Positions 1 through 8,456 of a stretch of 64,000 bases of DNA are shown one piece after another. The stretch covers positions 59,307 through 123,306 of the forward strand of contig QKJR01000041.1 of assembly GCA_003249215.1 (NCBI GenBank), in the 5' to 3' direction. Origin of the DNA: Rhodobacterales bacterium (lineage in GTDB: Bacteria; Pseudomonadota; Alphaproteobacteria; Rhodobacterales; Rhodobacteraceae). Both the position numbers and the translations under genes were made by a program. The notes beneath the pieces are model-generated. The model did not search any database. It saw only the letters and a program-made list of their open reading frames with translations, and was not told the origin of the DNA. Each line of letters starts with the position of its first letter. The first letter of the stretch is position 1.

Positions 1-499
1 GGGTCTCGTCGGGCGTGCCGCCCTCCTCGGGGGTGCGGCGCAGCGTCAGGCTCACGCCCTCGGCGTCCTGCGTCAGCGCCGATCCCTGCCAGCCGCGCAG
101 GATCTGCACTGTGGGCAGGGCGCCCGCGATCTCCATCAGCCGGGTTTCGAGGAAGGGCTGGTTGAACCAGTAGCGCACCCGCCAGCCCGAGGCCGACTGG
201 CTTTTCCAATCGACGATCTGCAGGTTCTGGCCGTCGCGGTTGCGCCAGTAATAGAGCTCGTCATGGAAGTTGATCGCAGGGTCGTTCTCGGAATCGATGC
301 CCAGCGTGGCGAGGATCCGCGCGATCTCGTGGTCGAAGGTCACTGCGCGCGGCAGCGGGTAATGCCGGCTCCAGCGTTCGATCAGCGTCACGCGCTTGCC
401 GCGCTGTCCGAGCAGGATCGCCAGCAGATGCCCGACCGGGCCCCCGCCCACGATCGCCACGTCTGCATCGAAGCCCGGGGGCTTGGCCAAAGTCGTCAT
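1..499 (-). CDS. FAD-dependent aromatic hydroxylase (MhpA-like), C-terminus off the window
   Basis: The protein begins MTTLAKPPGFDADVAIVGGG and carries the FAD dinucleotide-binding motif GGGPVG at residues 18-23, with the ribose-binding acid at Glu41, followed by an Arg-containing region (PRAVTFDHE) typical of the PheA/TfdB/MhpA class A flavoprotein monooxygenases. These use NAD(P)H and O2 to hydroxylate phenolic rings in the cytoplasm. The nearest functional analogy is 3-(3-hydroxyphenyl)propionate hydroxylase, but the substrate cannot be read from the N-terminal 166 residues. The ATG at 499 is preceded by GGAGGA at 509-504. It is divergent from the TetR gene, a common arrangement of regulator and target. 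The gene runs off the left edge, so it is partial here. Confidence 0.8.
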   Translation of the reverse strand, partial: MTTLAKPPGFDADVAIVGGGPVGHLLAILLGQRGKRVTLIERWSRHYPLPRAVTFDHEIARILATLGIDSENDPAINFHDELYYWRNRDGQNLQIVDWKSQSASGWRVRYWFNQPFLETRLMEIAGALPTVQILRGWQGSALTQDAEGVSLTLRRTPEEGGTPDET

Positions 500-802
500 G
501 ATGTCCTCCCTGAGGGTCTCTCCCGTCGTTCTCCTCAACGTCCGGAAGGGGCCGCAATATAACTGCATGATCATTTAGTATCGAAAAATGAATGTTCGTC
601 AAGTTTGATTAATCGTCATTTTTGCGACCGGGCTGCGGGCGTCACGGGCTTGTTCGGAAAGGAAATTTCTCTGGCTGCGTCCTGCGAGGGCGGCTTGAGG
701 CGCCGCAGGGGGAGGGGCCGCATTGGCCCCCGGCGGGTTTCGCAGCGGCGCCCGAGGGGCTAAAAGTGAATGTGATTCGTAGATGACGAAAGCCGAGGTC
801 AG
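500..802. promoter_or_regulatory. Divergent promoter region between hydroxylase and TetR gene
   Basis: This 303-base gap holds no convincing gene. The part at 555-625 is clearly more AT-rich than its surroundings and should contain the promoter of the minus-strand hydroxylase. Two short dyads are visible: GAA-TG-TTC at 590-597 and GAAT-GTG-ATTC at 768-778. The second lies 24 bases before the TetR start and could be an autoregulatory operator. This is inference from symmetry only. Confidence 0.35.
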
Positions 803-1444
803 ATGCCCGAATTGCCCAGCGAGGGCCGCGTGGCCCGCCGCCAGAGACGCACCCGCGAAGCCCTGATCCATGCCGCGAGCGCGATCATGACCGAGAAGGG
901 CGTCGATGCCGCGACGATGCTCGAGATCGCCGAACGGGCCGATATGGGGGCGGGCACGGTCTATAACTATTTCGGGTCCAAGGATGCGCTCGCGGTCGCG
1001 GTGCTCGAGAGCCTGATGCAGGATCTGGCGCGGCGCATCGAATCCGTGACCGACGCCTTCGAGGATTCCGCGCGCGTCTATGCCTTCGGTCTGCGCTCGG
1101 TGCTCGACACGGCGACGCAGGATGCGCGCTGGGGCCAGATGCTGCACCGCTCCGAGGTGATCGCGGATGCGATGTATCGCGCGATGGGCCCTTTCGCGAT
1201 CCGTGACATGGAGCGCGCCACCGCCGCGGGCCGGTTCACGATCGCCGATGCGGGGCTGAACTGGCGGCTGACCTGTCACGCGCTGATCGGCGCGGCCCTG
1301 CTGATGACCAAGGGCGATCTGCCGCTTGCGGCCAAGCCCGAGGTGATCACCCGGCTATTGTGCATGACCGGCCTTGGGCTGGAGAGCGCGCAGGATCTCG
1401 CGCACAGCGATCTGCCAGCCTTGCCCGCAGCCCTGCCCGGCTAG
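803..1444 (+). CDS. TetR/AcrR family transcriptional regulator
   Basis: This 213-residue protein has an N-terminal TetR DNA-binding domain. The recognition segment at residues 38-60 includes GAGTVYNYFGSKDAL, the conserved helix-turn-helix end of the family. The rest is a helical ligand-binding and dimerisation domain that does not reveal the ligand. TetR proteins usually repress a neighbouring gene until a small molecule binds. Here the divergent aromatic hydroxylase at 1-499 is the obvious candidate target. It converges with the LysR gene and the two stop codons overlap by 4 bases. Confidence 0.9.
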   Translation: MPELPSEGRVARRQRRTREALIHAASAIMTEKGVDAATMLEIAERADMGAGTVYNYFGSKDALAVAVLESLMQDLARRIESVTDAFEDSARVYAFGLRSVLDTATQDARWGQMLHRSEVIADAMYRAMGPFAIRDMERATAAGRFTIADAGLNWRLTCHALIGAALLMTKGDLPLAAKPEVITRLLCMTGLGLESAQDLAHSDLPALPAALPG

Positions 1445-2394
1445 GCGCGTAAGGCTGCGAACTGCTGTTCCTTCTCGATGCGCGCCTCGAGCGCCGCACA
1501 ATGCGAGCGGATATGGTCGATGACCGTCTGCGCCGCCGTGGGCTGGTCGCCGCCCTTCAGGCTCAGGATCCCGAGCTGGCGTTCGGGGTGGTCGACGCGC
1601 ACCGGCAAGGTGGTGATCCGCAGCGCGTCGCGCACCATGTGGACCACCGAATAGGGCAGCACGGTCAGGCAGTTGGTGCGCGCCAGAAAACTGGTGATCG
1701 AGGCCAAAGTGCCGCCCGAGAAGGTGAATTTCACGTTCTCGCTCGCGCCGATCGACTGGATCACGCGCTTGAGGTCGCGAAACAGCGGGCTGTCCTGCGG
1801 CGGCGAGACCCAGGAGAATTCGGCGATGTCGGCCAGCGTGATCGCGCCGCGCCGGGTCAGCGGATGGCCCTGACGGCAGGCGATCACATTGCGCCCCGAC
1901 AGGATCGGCAGGAAGTCCATGTCGATCGGGATCTGCCGGGCGTGCATCGGCAGCACCGCCATGTCGATCGTCTTGTTGCGCAGCCTGGTCGCGAGACTGT
2001 CGAAATAGCCATAGGCCTGTTCGAATTGCAGCCCGCTCACCTGTTCCTGCAGATCGGCGAGCAGCGGCGTGATCACCCCATCCATGAAGAGCGGCGTGCC
2101 GCCGATGCGCAGATGGCCGGCCCGCCCGCTCTGGACCCGGTCGACGAGCACGCTCGCCTCGAGCGAGAGATTGTGGATGCGCTGCCCGATCCGGGCCAGT
2201 TCGAGCCCGAGATCGGTCGGGCGCAGAGGCCGCCGGCCCGGCTCGAAGAGCGGCACGCCGAGGCGTTTCTCGAAGATCGCCATCGTGCGCGAGACCGAGG
2301 GTTGCGATTTGCCGAGCGCCTCGGCGCCCTCCGTCAGCCCGCCGCGCTCGACGATCATCGCCAGGATTTCGAGGTGCTCGCTGTCGATCTTCAT
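1441..2394 (-). CDS. LysR family transcriptional regulator
   Basis: This 317-residue protein has the classical LysR layout: a winged helix-turn-helix at residues 19-50 (GGLTEGAEALGKSQPSVSRT, then FEKRLGVPLF) and a two-lobed periplasmic-binding-protein-like effector domain from about residue 90. It lies divergent from the TfdB-like hydroxylase at 2547, the textbook position for a LysR activator of an aromatic catabolic gene, so it probably senses the substrate or a ring-cleavage product. The start at 2394 has a modest AGG upstream. Its effector is unknown. Confidence 0.9.
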   Translation of the reverse strand: MKIDSEHLEILAMIVERGGLTEGAEALGKSQPSVSRTMAIFEKRLGVPLFEPGRRPLRPTDLGLELARIGQRIHNLSLEASVLVDRVQSGRAGHLRIGGTPLFMDGVITPLLADLQEQVSGLQFEQAYGYFDSLATRLRNKTIDMAVLPMHARQIPIDMDFLPILSGRNVIACRQGHPLTRRGAITLADIAEFSWVSPPQDSPLFRDLKRVIQSIGASENVKFTFSGGTLASITSFLARTNCLTVLPYSVVHMVRDALRITTLPVRVDHPERQLGILSLKGGDQPTAAQTVIDHIRSHCAALEARIEKEQQFAALRA

Positions 2395-2436
2395 ATCAAA
2401 ACCTGATCCATACCCGCCGCAAAACCGATCAAACGC

Positions 2437-2448
2437 GCGAATTTTCGC
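2437..2448. promoter_or_regulatory. Candidate operator dyad GCGAA-TT-TTCGC
   Basis: A 5-bp perfect dyad with a 2-base centre lies between the divergent LysR and hydroxylase genes, about 40 bases upstream of the LysR start and 100 bases before the hydroxylase start. It is in the right place for a LysR recognition site but does not match a strict T-N11-A box, so the call is tentative. Confidence 0.25.
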
Positions 2449-2546
2449 CCTAACATACCCAAGCGCGATTTAATTCACGCAGGAAGCGGGCGCGGCGTCA
2501 AGAGGAGGGCGTCCCCGCGGATCAGGGATAACAGGGAGGAACCGCC

Positions 2547-4304
2547 ATGGCGGAGATTGAAACCGATGTGCTGATCATCGGAACGGGGCCCGCGGGCTCG
2601 GCGACGGCGGCACTGCTGTCGAGCTACGGGATCGCGAACATGGCGATCAATCGCTATCGCTGGCTGGCGAATACGCCGCGCGCCCATATCACCAACCAAC
2701 GCGCGATGGAGGTGCTGCGCGATCTTGGCCGCACGGTCGAGGACGAGGCCTATCTCCATGCCACGCATCAGGATCTGATGGGCGAGAACATCTTCTGCGA
2801 GAGCCTCGCGGGCGAGGAGATCGGCCGGATGCAGGCCTGGGGCAACCACCCGCTCTCGCGCGCCGAACATCAGATGTCTTCGCCCTGTCTGATGAACGAC
2901 CTGCCGCAGACCTTCATGGAGCCGATCCTGTTCAAGACCGCCTGTTCGCGCGGCACGCAGGCGCGGATGTCGACCGAATATGTCAGCCACGTTCAGGATG
3001 CCGAGGGGGTCACCACCACCTGCCTCGACCGGCTGACCGGCAAGAGCTTCACGATCCGCTCGACATATCTGGTGGGCGCCGATGGCGGCAAGTCGCTGGT
3101 CGCCGAGCACGCGGGCCTGCCCTTCGAGGGCAAGATGGCTGTCGGCGGCTCGATGAACATCCTCTTCCGGGCCGATCTGTCGAAATATGTCGCCCACCGG
3201 CCCTCGGTTCTCTACTGGGTGATGCAGCCGGGCGCCGATGTCGGCGGGATCGGGATGGGGCTGATCCGGATGGTGCGGCCGTGGAACGAATGGCTCATCG
3301 TCTGGGGCTATGACATCAACGGCCCCGAGCCCGAGGTGACCGAAGACTTCGCCACCGGCGTCGCGCGGCAGTTGATCGGCGATCCCGAGCTCGAGATCGA
3401 ACTGCTGAGCGCCAATACCTGGACGGTGAACAACTTCTACGCCACCACGACCTCGGCCGGGCGGGTCTATTGCATGGGCGATGCGATCCACCGCCATCCG
3501 CCGTCGAACGGGCTCGGCTCGAACACCTCGATTCAGGACGCGTTCAACCTCGCCTGGAAGCTTGCCATGGTGCTCAAGGGGCAGGCGGGGGCGGGCCTCC
3601 TTGACAGCTACACCGCCGAGCGCGCGCCGGTCGCGAAACAGATCGTGACCCGCGCGAACCAGTCGATCGGCGAGACCGGCCCGATCTTCGAGGCGCTGGG
3701 CATGGGCGGCGGCGTCGATCCCGTTCAGATGCAGAAGAACCTCGAGGCGCGCTGCAACGCGACGCCCGCCGCCGAGAAACAGCGCGAGGCGATCCGCAAG
3801 GCCATCGCCTTCAAGAAATACGAATTCGATGCCCATGGCGTCGAGATGAACCAGCGCTATCGCTCGGGGGCGATCGTGACCGATGGTCAGGTCGAGCCGG
3901 CCTTCGAGCTCGATGCCGAGCTGCATTATCAGCCGACCACCTGGCCCGGCGCGCGTCTGCCCCATGCCTGGGTCTATAGCGCCGATGGTGCGCGCGTCTC
4001 GACGCTCGATCTGTGCGGTCACGGCAGGTTTTCGATCCTGACCGGGCTTGGCGGTCAGGCCTGGGTCGGGGCGGCGCAGAAGGTGGGGGCGGCGCTGGGG
4101 ATCGAGATCGGGACCCATCTGATCGGCCCGCGTCAGGCCCATGCCGACCATTCCGGCGACTGGGCGCGGCTGCGCGAGATCACCGACAGCGGCTGTCTGC
4201 TGGTGCGGCCCGATCACCATGTAGCCTGGCGCGCCTATCGTCTGGCCGACGACCCCGAGGGCGAGCTGATGCGGGTGCTGAGCACGGTGCTGGCCCGGAC
4301 CTGA
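2547..4304 (+). CDS. FAD-dependent phenol-type monooxygenase (TfdB/PheA family)
   Basis: At 585 residues this has the full length of 2,4-dichlorophenol/phenol 2-monooxygenases. Visible motifs are GTGPAG (residues 12-17) for FAD, GADG (177-180) binding both FAD and NAD(P)H, and the GD motif at 311 followed by the long conserved helix ending at about 340. Residues beyond about 470 match the thioredoxin-like C-terminal domain of the family. It should hydroxylate a phenolic substrate ortho to the OH group using NADPH and O2. The GGGAGGAA ribosome site sits just before the ATG. It is divergent from a LysR regulator. No ring-cleavage gene is in the window, so the true substrate is unknown. Confidence 0.85.
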   Translation: MAEIETDVLIIGTGPAGSATAALLSSYGIANMAINRYRWLANTPRAHITNQRAMEVLRDLGRTVEDEAYLHATHQDLMGENIFCESLAGEEIGRMQAWGNHPLSRAEHQMSSPCLMNDLPQTFMEPILFKTACSRGTQARMSTEYVSHVQDAEGVTTTCLDRLTGKSFTIRSTYLVGADGGKSLVAEHAGLPFEGKMAVGGSMNILFRADLSKYVAHRPSVLYWVMQPGADVGGIGMGLIRMVRPWNEWLIVWGYDINGPEPEVTEDFATGVARQLIGDPELEIELLSANTWTVNNFYATTTSAGRVYCMGDAIHRHPPSNGLGSNTSIQDAFNLAWKLAMVLKGQAGAGLLDSYTAERAPVAKQIVTRANQSIGETGPIFEALGMGGGVDPVQMQKNLEARCNATPAAEKQREAIRKAIAFKKYEFDAHGVEMNQRYRSGAIVTDGQVEPAFELDAELHYQPTTWPGARLPHAWVYSADGARVSTLDLCGHGRFSILTGLGGQAWVGAAQKVGAALGIEIGTHLIGPRQAHADHSGDWARLREITDSGCLLVRPDHHVAWRAYRLADDPEGELMRVLSTVLART

Positions 4305-4425
4305 GGCACGGCCCCGCCTCGTTTGCGGTCCGCGGTCGGGGCCAGCCTCAGGCGGGACGGCCGGGGGCTGTTTCCGCGCGCCCCGGGGTGCTAGGTCTTG
4401 GGCGAGCGGGCAGGGCAGGGGCGCC

Positions 4426-5175
4426 GTGGACTTCGAGACGATCCATCAGTCCGGCCCGATCCGGGTCACCCGCCTCGGGCCTGAGGCGCCAGCGCCGGGC
4501 GGGGATCTCGTGATCGCCTTCGCCTCGATCGGCCACGACCCGAGCCGCGCGCCCTCGCCCGAATTCGTCGCGACCGCGCTGGGCCGCGGCACCGCCGCCG
4601 CGCCCCGGCGCGCATTGTTCGTCAGCGACGAGAGCCGGAGCTGGGCCAATGCCCCCGCCTTCGCCCCCGCCCTGCGCGCGGGCCTCGTCGCCGAGGCCAT
4701 GCGCGCGCCGCTCGGTCGGGTCGCGACGATCGGGCAGTCGATGGGCGCCTTCTGCGCGCTGGTCGCGGCGCGGGTTGTGCCGGTCGATGCGGTTCTGGCC
4801 TTCGGGCCGCAATGGTCCATCTTGCCCGGGGCGGTGCCGGGCGAGATGCGTTGGGCCGACTGGACCGGCCGGATCGCTGCGGTCGACTGGCCCGCGGCGC
4901 CGCTGCCGCTCGCCGGGGGGCCAACGCGCGCCTGGCTCTTTCATGGCGCGGCCGAGGATCTGGCGCAGGCGCGGGCCTTTCCGCAGCAGAGCGGTAGCGA
5001 TCAGCTGATCTTTCCGGGGCTGGGGCATTCCGGCCTCGTCGCGCATCTCAAGACCCGCGGCGCGCTCGCCGGTCTGCTCGAGGCCGCCCTTGCCGGGGAC
5101 CGCCGTCGGCTCTTGCGGATTGCCGGATCGGCGGGCGGGATGCTGCGGCATCGGTTTGAAGCCGCGGGGCGCTAG
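4426..5175 (+). CDS. alpha/beta-fold hydrolase, function unknown
   Basis: The 249-residue protein has a nucleophile-elbow motif GQSMG at residues 103-107 (Ser105), a candidate acid at Asp178 in the HGAAEDLA segment and a candidate His201 in GLGHSG, in the order expected for the alpha/beta hydrolase catalytic triad. No signal peptide is seen, so it is cytoplasmic. The start is GTG at 4426, 121 bases after the hydroxylase stop, so it may be co-transcribed with it or independent. Substrate cannot be predicted. Confidence 0.65.
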   Translation: MDFETIHQSGPIRVTRLGPEAPAPGGDLVIAFASIGHDPSRAPSPEFVATALGRGTAAAPRRALFVSDESRSWANAPAFAPALRAGLVAEAMRAPLGRVATIGQSMGAFCALVAARVVPVDAVLAFGPQWSILPGAVPGEMRWADWTGRIAAVDWPAAPLPLAGGPTRAWLFHGAAEDLAQARAFPQQSGSDQLIFPGLGHSGLVAHLKTRGALAGLLEAALAGDRRRLLRIAGSAGGMLRHRFEAAGR

Positions 5176-5178
5176 AAT

Positions 5179-5255
5179 ATTTACGACATCGGTGATGGTC
5201 GCAAATAGACCTTGAACCTCGAGACCCATCCGTTTACGACATTCTTGTCGCTTTC
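5179..5255. promoter_or_regulatory. Repeated ACGAC half-sites upstream of betaine transporter
   Basis: Two inverted arrangements precede the transporter operon. ATTTACGAC (5179-5187) faces GTCGCAAAT (5198-5206) with a 10-base gap and one mismatch. A second TTTACGAC (5233-5240) faces GTCG (5247-5250). The two left half-sites are spaced 53 bp, about five helical turns. This is the pattern expected of a dimeric regulator bound at two phased sites. No regulator is encoded next to it. Confidence 0.4.
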
Positions 5256-5371
5256 GTGATCCTGCGAAAGCCTGCCGTGATCGCCCGCCTCCCGTGGCCG
5301 GTCGCGACGGCCGGGCGTTGCAGCATCTGCCCGGCATCCTCCTTTGAACGCTGCCTGACAGGAGTAACCCG

Positions 5372-6376
5372 ATGAAGGCCAATCTTGCCCATTCCCTTTC
5401 CACTGCCGCACTTCTGACCCTTGGGGCTGCGGCCCCCGCGCTCGCCGCCGATGACTGCGGCCGTGTCTCGATCGCCGAAATGAACTGGGCCTCGGCCGGG
5501 GTCGCGGCCTGGGTCGACAAGATCATCCTCGAGGAGGGCTATGGCTGCGATGTCGAGCTGGTGACCGGCGACACGATGCCGACCTTCACCTCTATGAACG
5601 AAAAGGCCGAGCCCGACATGGCCCCCGAGCTCTGGGTCAATGCCGTCAAGATCGCGCTCGACGAGGCCGTGGCCGAGGGCCGCCTCGTGATCGCGGCGCC
5701 GCTTTTGTCGGATGGCGGGGTCGAGGGCTGGTGGATCCCGAAATATCTGGCCGAGGAAACCGGCATCAAGACTGTCGAGGAGGCGCTCGCCCATCCCGAA
5801 CTGTTCCCGGCCCCCGAGGATCCGAGCCGCGGCGCGGTGCACAACTGCCCCTCGGGGTGGAACTGCCAGATCTCGACCGCGAACCTCTATAAGGCCTACG
5901 GCGCCGAGGCGAAGGGTTTCGATCTGGTCGATACCGGCTCGGCCGCGGGTCTCGATGGTTCGATCGCGAACGCCTATGAACGCAAGGCCGGCTGGCTCGG
6001 CTATTACTGGGCGCCGACCGCGATCCTTGGCAAATACGAAATGGTCGCGCTCGATTGGGGCGTGCCGAACGACAAGGCCGACTGGGACGCCTGCACCTCG
6101 CAGGCCGATTGCGCCGATCCGAAACCCAACGCCTATCCGATCTCGGATGTCTTCACCGTGGTGACCAAGGAGTTTGCCGACAAGGCGGGCGTGGCGATGG
6201 ATTACGTCAAAACCCGGAAATGGGACAACCAGACGGTGGGCAAGGTGCTCGCCTGGATGGACGAGAACCAGGGCTCGAACGAGGATACCGCTTACTATTT
6301 CCTCGAGACTTACAAGGACATGTGGAAGGCCTGGGTCGCCCCCGAGGTCGCCGCGAAAGTCGACGCCGCGCTCTGA
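5372..6376 (+). CDS. Glycine betaine/proline-type ABC transporter, periplasmic binding protein
   Basis: The 334-residue precursor has a Sec signal peptide (cleavage predicted after the ALA near residue 25) and an OpuAC/ProX-like fold. Trp-containing segments MNWASAG, ELWVNA, GWWIPKY and GYYWAP are the aromatic elements that build the cation-pi box for quaternary amines in this family. It captures betaine, choline or a similar osmolyte in the periplasm for the permease and ATPase encoded next. AGGAG precedes the start. Four cysteines in two close pairs suggest disulfides. The exact ligand is not determined by sequence. Confidence 0.88.
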   Translation: MKANLAHSLSTAALLTLGAAAPALAADDCGRVSIAEMNWASAGVAAWVDKIILEEGYGCDVELVTGDTMPTFTSMNEKAEPDMAPELWVNAVKIALDEAVAEGRLVIAAPLLSDGGVEGWWIPKYLAEETGIKTVEEALAHPELFPAPEDPSRGAVHNCPSGWNCQISTANLYKAYGAEAKGFDLVDTGSAAGLDGSIANAYERKAGWLGYYWAPTAILGKYEMVALDWGVPNDKADWDACTSQADCADPKPNAYPISDVFTVVTKEFADKAGVAMDYVKTRKWDNQTVGKVLAWMDENQGSNEDTAYYFLETYKDMWKAWVAPEVAAKVDAAL

Positions 6377-6391
6377 GCGTGACGTGAGATC

Positions 6392-6430
6392 AGGGCGCGC
6401 GGGGCGGCATCGGACCTCGCGCGCCCTTTT
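6392..6430 (+). terminator. Intercistronic hairpin with T-tract between binding protein and permease genes
   Basis: A GGGCGCGCG/CGCGCGCCC stem of 9-10 bp (6392-6401 with 6418-6427) is followed by TTTT. It lies inside the operon, 28 bases before the permease start, so it probably acts as a partial terminator or RNA 3'-end protector. That would give more binding protein than membrane components. Confidence 0.75.
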
Positions 6431-6457
6431 GCATTTCCGATGACCGGAGGAAACCGG

Positions 6458-7366
6458 ATGGCCGAGTGCTGGGGTCTGCCCGAACTCATGTGCAATTTTC
6501 CGCAACTCTCGAGCGGCACGCTCCGCGCGATGCGCAAGGGGATCGACGGCGGCTTTCGCGACATCGTGCGGCAATGGTCGGATGTGATCGACGCCGCCAC
6601 CGCGCCGCTGCAACTCTTTCTGAATTTTCTCGAGGATCTCTTCACCGGGGCGCCCTGGCCCTTGGTGATGATTGCTGTTCTGGCGGTGGTCTGGGCCGGC
6701 TCACGGCAGCTGAAGACGGTGATCGGCACCGCGATCGCGCTCGTGCTGATCGGGGTCTTCGGGCTCTGGAGCGACACGATGACGACGCTTGCGATGGTCG
6801 CGGTGGCGACGCTGGTGGCGATCCTGATCGGCCTGCCGCTTGGTATTCTGATGGCGCGCTCGAACCGGTTTCAGGCGTTCCTCTCGCCCGTGCTCGACGT
6901 GATGCAGACGCTGCCGAGCTTCGTCTATCTGATCCCGGTCGTGGTGATCTTCGGCATCGGCAAGGTGCCCGGCCTGATCGCGGTGGTGATCTATGCGGTG
7001 CCGCCGATGATCCGGCTGACGAACCTCGGGATCCGGCTCGTCGACCGCGAGGTGATCGAGGCGGCCGATGCCTTCGGCGCCGATCCGCGGCAAAAGCTCT
7101 GGGGCGTGCAACTCCCGCTCTCGCTGCCCACGATCATGACCGGCGTGAACCAGACGATCATGATGTCGCTCTCGATGGTGGTTGTGGCGTCGATGGTGGG
7201 CGTGGGCGGCCTTGGCAAGAACGTGCTGCAGGCGATCACCAATCAATATTTCACGGTCGGGTTCCTGAACGGCTTCGCGCTGGTGGCGATCGCCATCGTC
7301 TTCGACCGCACCAGCCAGGCCTTCGGCAAGCGGCTGCAGAAACATACGGAGGTGGCGCATGACTGA
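6458..7366 (+). CDS. Glycine betaine/proline ABC transporter permease (ProW-like)
   Basis: A roughly 302-residue inner-membrane protein with about six hydrophobic segments from residue 50 onward. The EAA loop of binding-protein-dependent permeases is present (EAADAFGADPRQKLWGVQLP), which docks onto the ATPase. I chose the ATG at 6458 because GGAGG at 6446-6450 is spaced 7 bases from it; an in-frame ATG at 6440 has no such site. Its 3' end overlaps the ATPase start by 8 bases, showing tight coupling. Confidence 0.88.
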   Translation: MAECWGLPELMCNFPQLSSGTLRAMRKGIDGGFRDIVRQWSDVIDAATAPLQLFLNFLEDLFTGAPWPLVMIAVLAVVWAGSRQLKTVIGTAIALVLIGVFGLWSDTMTTLAMVAVATLVAILIGLPLGILMARSNRFQAFLSPVLDVMQTLPSFVYLIPVVVIFGIGKVPGLIAVVIYAVPPMIRLTNLGIRLVDREVIEAADAFGADPRQKLWGVQLPLSLPTIMTGVNQTIMMSLSMVVVASMVGVGGLGKNVLQAITNQYFTVGFLNGFALVAIAIVFDRTSQAFGKRLQKHTEVAHD

Positions 7367-8396
7367 TCCGCTTGAGGACGCCCGGCAACGCTCGGGCATC
7401 GAGATCCGCCATCTCTACAAGATCTTCGGCACCAACCCCGGCCGCTTCATCAAGCGCGTCAAGGAGGGGATGACCAAGGAAGAGCTGAACGATCGCCACA
7501 ACCATGTGCTGGGCCTTCAGGATATCAACCTGAGCCTGCCGCCGGGGGAAATCTCGGTGATCATGGGGCTTTCGGGCTCGGGGAAATCCACGCTCATCCG
7601 CCATATCAACGGGCTGATCGAGCCCACTGCCGGCGAGGTGCTTTACGAAGGGCGCGACGTGGTGGCGATGAAGGGTGCGGAGCTGCGCGAGTTTCGCCGG
7701 ACCAAGACCGCGATGGTGTTCCAGAAATTCGCGCTTCTGCCGCATCGCACGGTGCTCGAAAACACGCTCTACGGCCTCGATATCCGCGGCGTGCCCCGCG
7801 CCGAGGCCGAGCCGGTGGCGCGGGCTTGGATCGAGCGGGTGGGCCTCTCGGGGTTCGAGGAGAACTATCCCAATCAGCTTTCGGGGGGCATGCAGCAACG
7901 CGTGGGCCTTGCGCGCGCCTTGGCCAATGATGCGGACATTCTGCTGATGGACGAGGCTTTCTCGGCGCTCGATCCGCTGATCCGGATGGACATGCAGAAG
8001 GTTCTGCTCGAGCTGCAACAGGAGCTGCAGAAGACGATCATCTTCATCACCCATGACCTCGACGAGGCCCTGCGGCTGGGCGACAGCATCGCCATCCTGC
8101 GCGACGGCAAGCTGGAACAGGTTGGCACCGGGCAGGACATCGTGCTGCGTCCCGCCAACGACGTGAACCGCGGCCGGGTGATCCGGGCAAGCCGCCTCGC
8201 GCGGCCGTTGGCCGAGGGCGAGGCGCCCCCCGAGTTCCGGGTCGACGGCTACCGCGTGCTCGAACGTGTCGCGCGCGAGATGGCGGCGGCGGGCGTGGCG
8301 CAAGCGACGGTTCTCGACCGCAAGGGCGTGGCCACCGGCGTGATCGACAGCGAAGCGATCCTGAATGCGATGGTGACCCCGGCCGAGGCGCCCTGA
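7359..8396 (+). CDS. Glycine betaine/proline ABC transporter ATP-binding protein (ProV-like)
   Basis: The 345-residue ATPase shows Walker A GLSGSGKST (70-78), Q-loop, signature LSGGMQQR (174-181) and Walker B ILLMDEA (194-200). The N-terminal segment (KIFGTNPGRFIKRVKEGMTK) is characteristic of the ProV/OpuAA subgroup. The C-terminal 40 residues look like a truncated CBS-type regulatory region, shorter than the tandem CBS domains that sense ionic strength in OpuA. It ends the three-gene operon, followed by a strong terminator. Confidence 0.9.
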   Translation: MTDPLEDARQRSGIEIRHLYKIFGTNPGRFIKRVKEGMTKEELNDRHNHVLGLQDINLSLPPGEISVIMGLSGSGKSTLIRHINGLIEPTAGEVLYEGRDVVAMKGAELREFRRTKTAMVFQKFALLPHRTVLENTLYGLDIRGVPRAEAEPVARAWIERVGLSGFEENYPNQLSGGMQQRVGLARALANDADILLMDEAFSALDPLIRMDMQKVLLELQQELQKTIIFITHDLDEALRLGDSIAILRDGKLEQVGTGQDIVLRPANDVNRGRVIRASRLARPLAEGEAPPEFRVDGYRVLERVAREMAAAGVAQATVLDRKGVATGVIDSEAILNAMVTPAEAP

Positions 8397-8412
8397 GCGG
8401 GGCAGGGGAACG

Positions 8413-8444
8413 AAAAAGGGCGGCCTCGCGGGGCCGCCCTTTTT
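8413..8444. terminator. Bidirectional intrinsic terminator
   Basis: A stem of AAAAAGGGCGGCC (8413-8425) pairs perfectly with GGCCGCCCTTTTT (8432-8444) around a 6-base loop. T-tracts exist on both strands, so it can end both the betaine-transport operon and the convergent peptide-transport operon (last stop at 8457). Confidence 0.92.
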
Positions 8445-8456
8445 GATGTGCTGGCC

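Noticed and set aside
2475..4220. A 581-codon minus-strand frame opposite the TfdB-like gene
   Set aside because: Low-complexity antisense frame. The plus strand encodes a full flavoprotein with all motifs.
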